This document shows, piece by piece, positions 63,952 through 64,000 of a DNA stretch of 64,000 bases. How positions within the stretch are numbered: the first letter of the stretch is position 1; every line of letters starts with the position of its first letter. The notes under the pieces are model-generated. The model made no database searches and was not told where the DNA came from. It saw only the letters and a program-made list of their open reading frames with translations. The stretch covers positions 51,191 to 115,190 of the forward strand of contig NZ_JABFMU010000012.1 of assembly GCF_013359695.1 (NCBI RefSeq), written 5' to 3'. Made by a program: the position numbers and the translations under genes. Source of the stretch: Pseudomonas sp. C2B4 (GTDB taxonomy: Bacteria; Pseudomonadota; Gammaproteobacteria; Pseudomonadales; Pseudomonadaceae).

Positions 63952-64000
63952 TGGTTGCGGGAGCCGGATTTGAACCGACGACCTTCGGGTTATGAGCCCG
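63952..64000 (-). tRNA. tRNA-fMet (initiator, CAT anticodon), partial
   Basis: The minus strand reads CGGGCTCATAACCCGAAGG ..., then GTTCGAATCC and the encoded 3' CCA. The anticodon stem has three G:C pairs (GGG-CTCATAA-CCC), the hallmark of the initiator tRNA. The 5' half lies outside the window. Confidence 0.92.

Overview
The window is core chromosome of a Pseudomonas of the P. fluorescens group. Evidence: gene order and proteins match the well-known pseudomonad run bamA-skp-lpxD-fabZ-lpxA-lpxB-rnhB-dnaE-accA-tilS-pyrG-kdsA-eno-ftsB-ispD-(gfnR/frmA/fghA)-ispF-truD-surE-pcm-nlpD-rpoS-rsmZ-fdxA-mutS ... cinA-recA-recX. Codon usage is GC-rich, and intergenic gaps carry paired REP palindromes (core GGGAGCGAGCCTGCTCGCGAA) typical of this group. 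Species cannot be fixed from the sequence.

Positions 1-24.8 kb: envelope biogenesis (BamA end, Skp), the lipid A/fatty acid cluster, RNase HII, the replicative polymerase DnaE, acetyl-CoA carboxylase alpha, TilS, CTP synthase, KDO8P synthase, enolase, FtsB and IspD. A formaldehyde-detoxification cassette (divergent LysR regulator, glutathione-dependent formaldehyde dehydrogenase, S-formylglutathione hydrolase) lies between ispD and ispF. Then come truD, surE, pcm, nlpD and rpoS. Positions 24.9-28.3 kb: the Gac/Rsm regulatory RNA rsmZ with a far-upstream GacA box, ferredoxin fdxA and mutS.

Positions 28.4-43.5 kb: a complete R-type tailocin (contractile phage-tail bacteriocin) cluster at the mutS-cinA locus. 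It has a CI/LexA-like self-cleaving repressor (PrtR type), a strong sigma70-like promoter whose -35/-10 spacer is filled by a perfect palindrome, and a leader that ends in an intrinsic terminator. These are followed by a holin, baseplate genes V-W-J-I, a mosaic tail fibre and its chaperone, two tandem terminators, sheath, tube, the E/E' pair with a canonical T_TTT_TTA -1 frameshift site, tape measure, U, X, D, an endolysin, and a nested Rz/Rz1 spanin pair. There are no capsid, portal, terminase or integrase genes, so it makes tails and not phage. DNA damage can be linked to release through RecA (encoded immediately downstream, with an SOS box) and cleavage of the repressor.

Positions 43.6-64 kb: cinA/pncC, recA, recX, a LOG-family protein, a small ribbon-helix-helix-like protein, a PA3611-family secreted protein, a DTW-domain tRNA-modifying enzyme (TapT), ErdR-type response regulator, DgkA, FinR and Fpr. 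They continue with TrmO, an RhlG-like reductase, a DUF1456 protein, a pseudouridine synthase, a GNAT acetyltransferase, RimO, the K+ transporter Kup, and the overlapping mprF-virJ pair (aminoacyl-phosphatidylglycerol synthesis and hydrolysis). The window ends inside an initiator tRNA-fMet gene on the minus strand.

The least explained elements are regulatory and lie in the tailocin: the operator-filled promoter, the terminated leader, the internal tandem terminators, a terminator-like hairpin inside the endolysin gene, and the frameshift. Together they suggest post-initiation control of a lethal operon without any visible activator gene.
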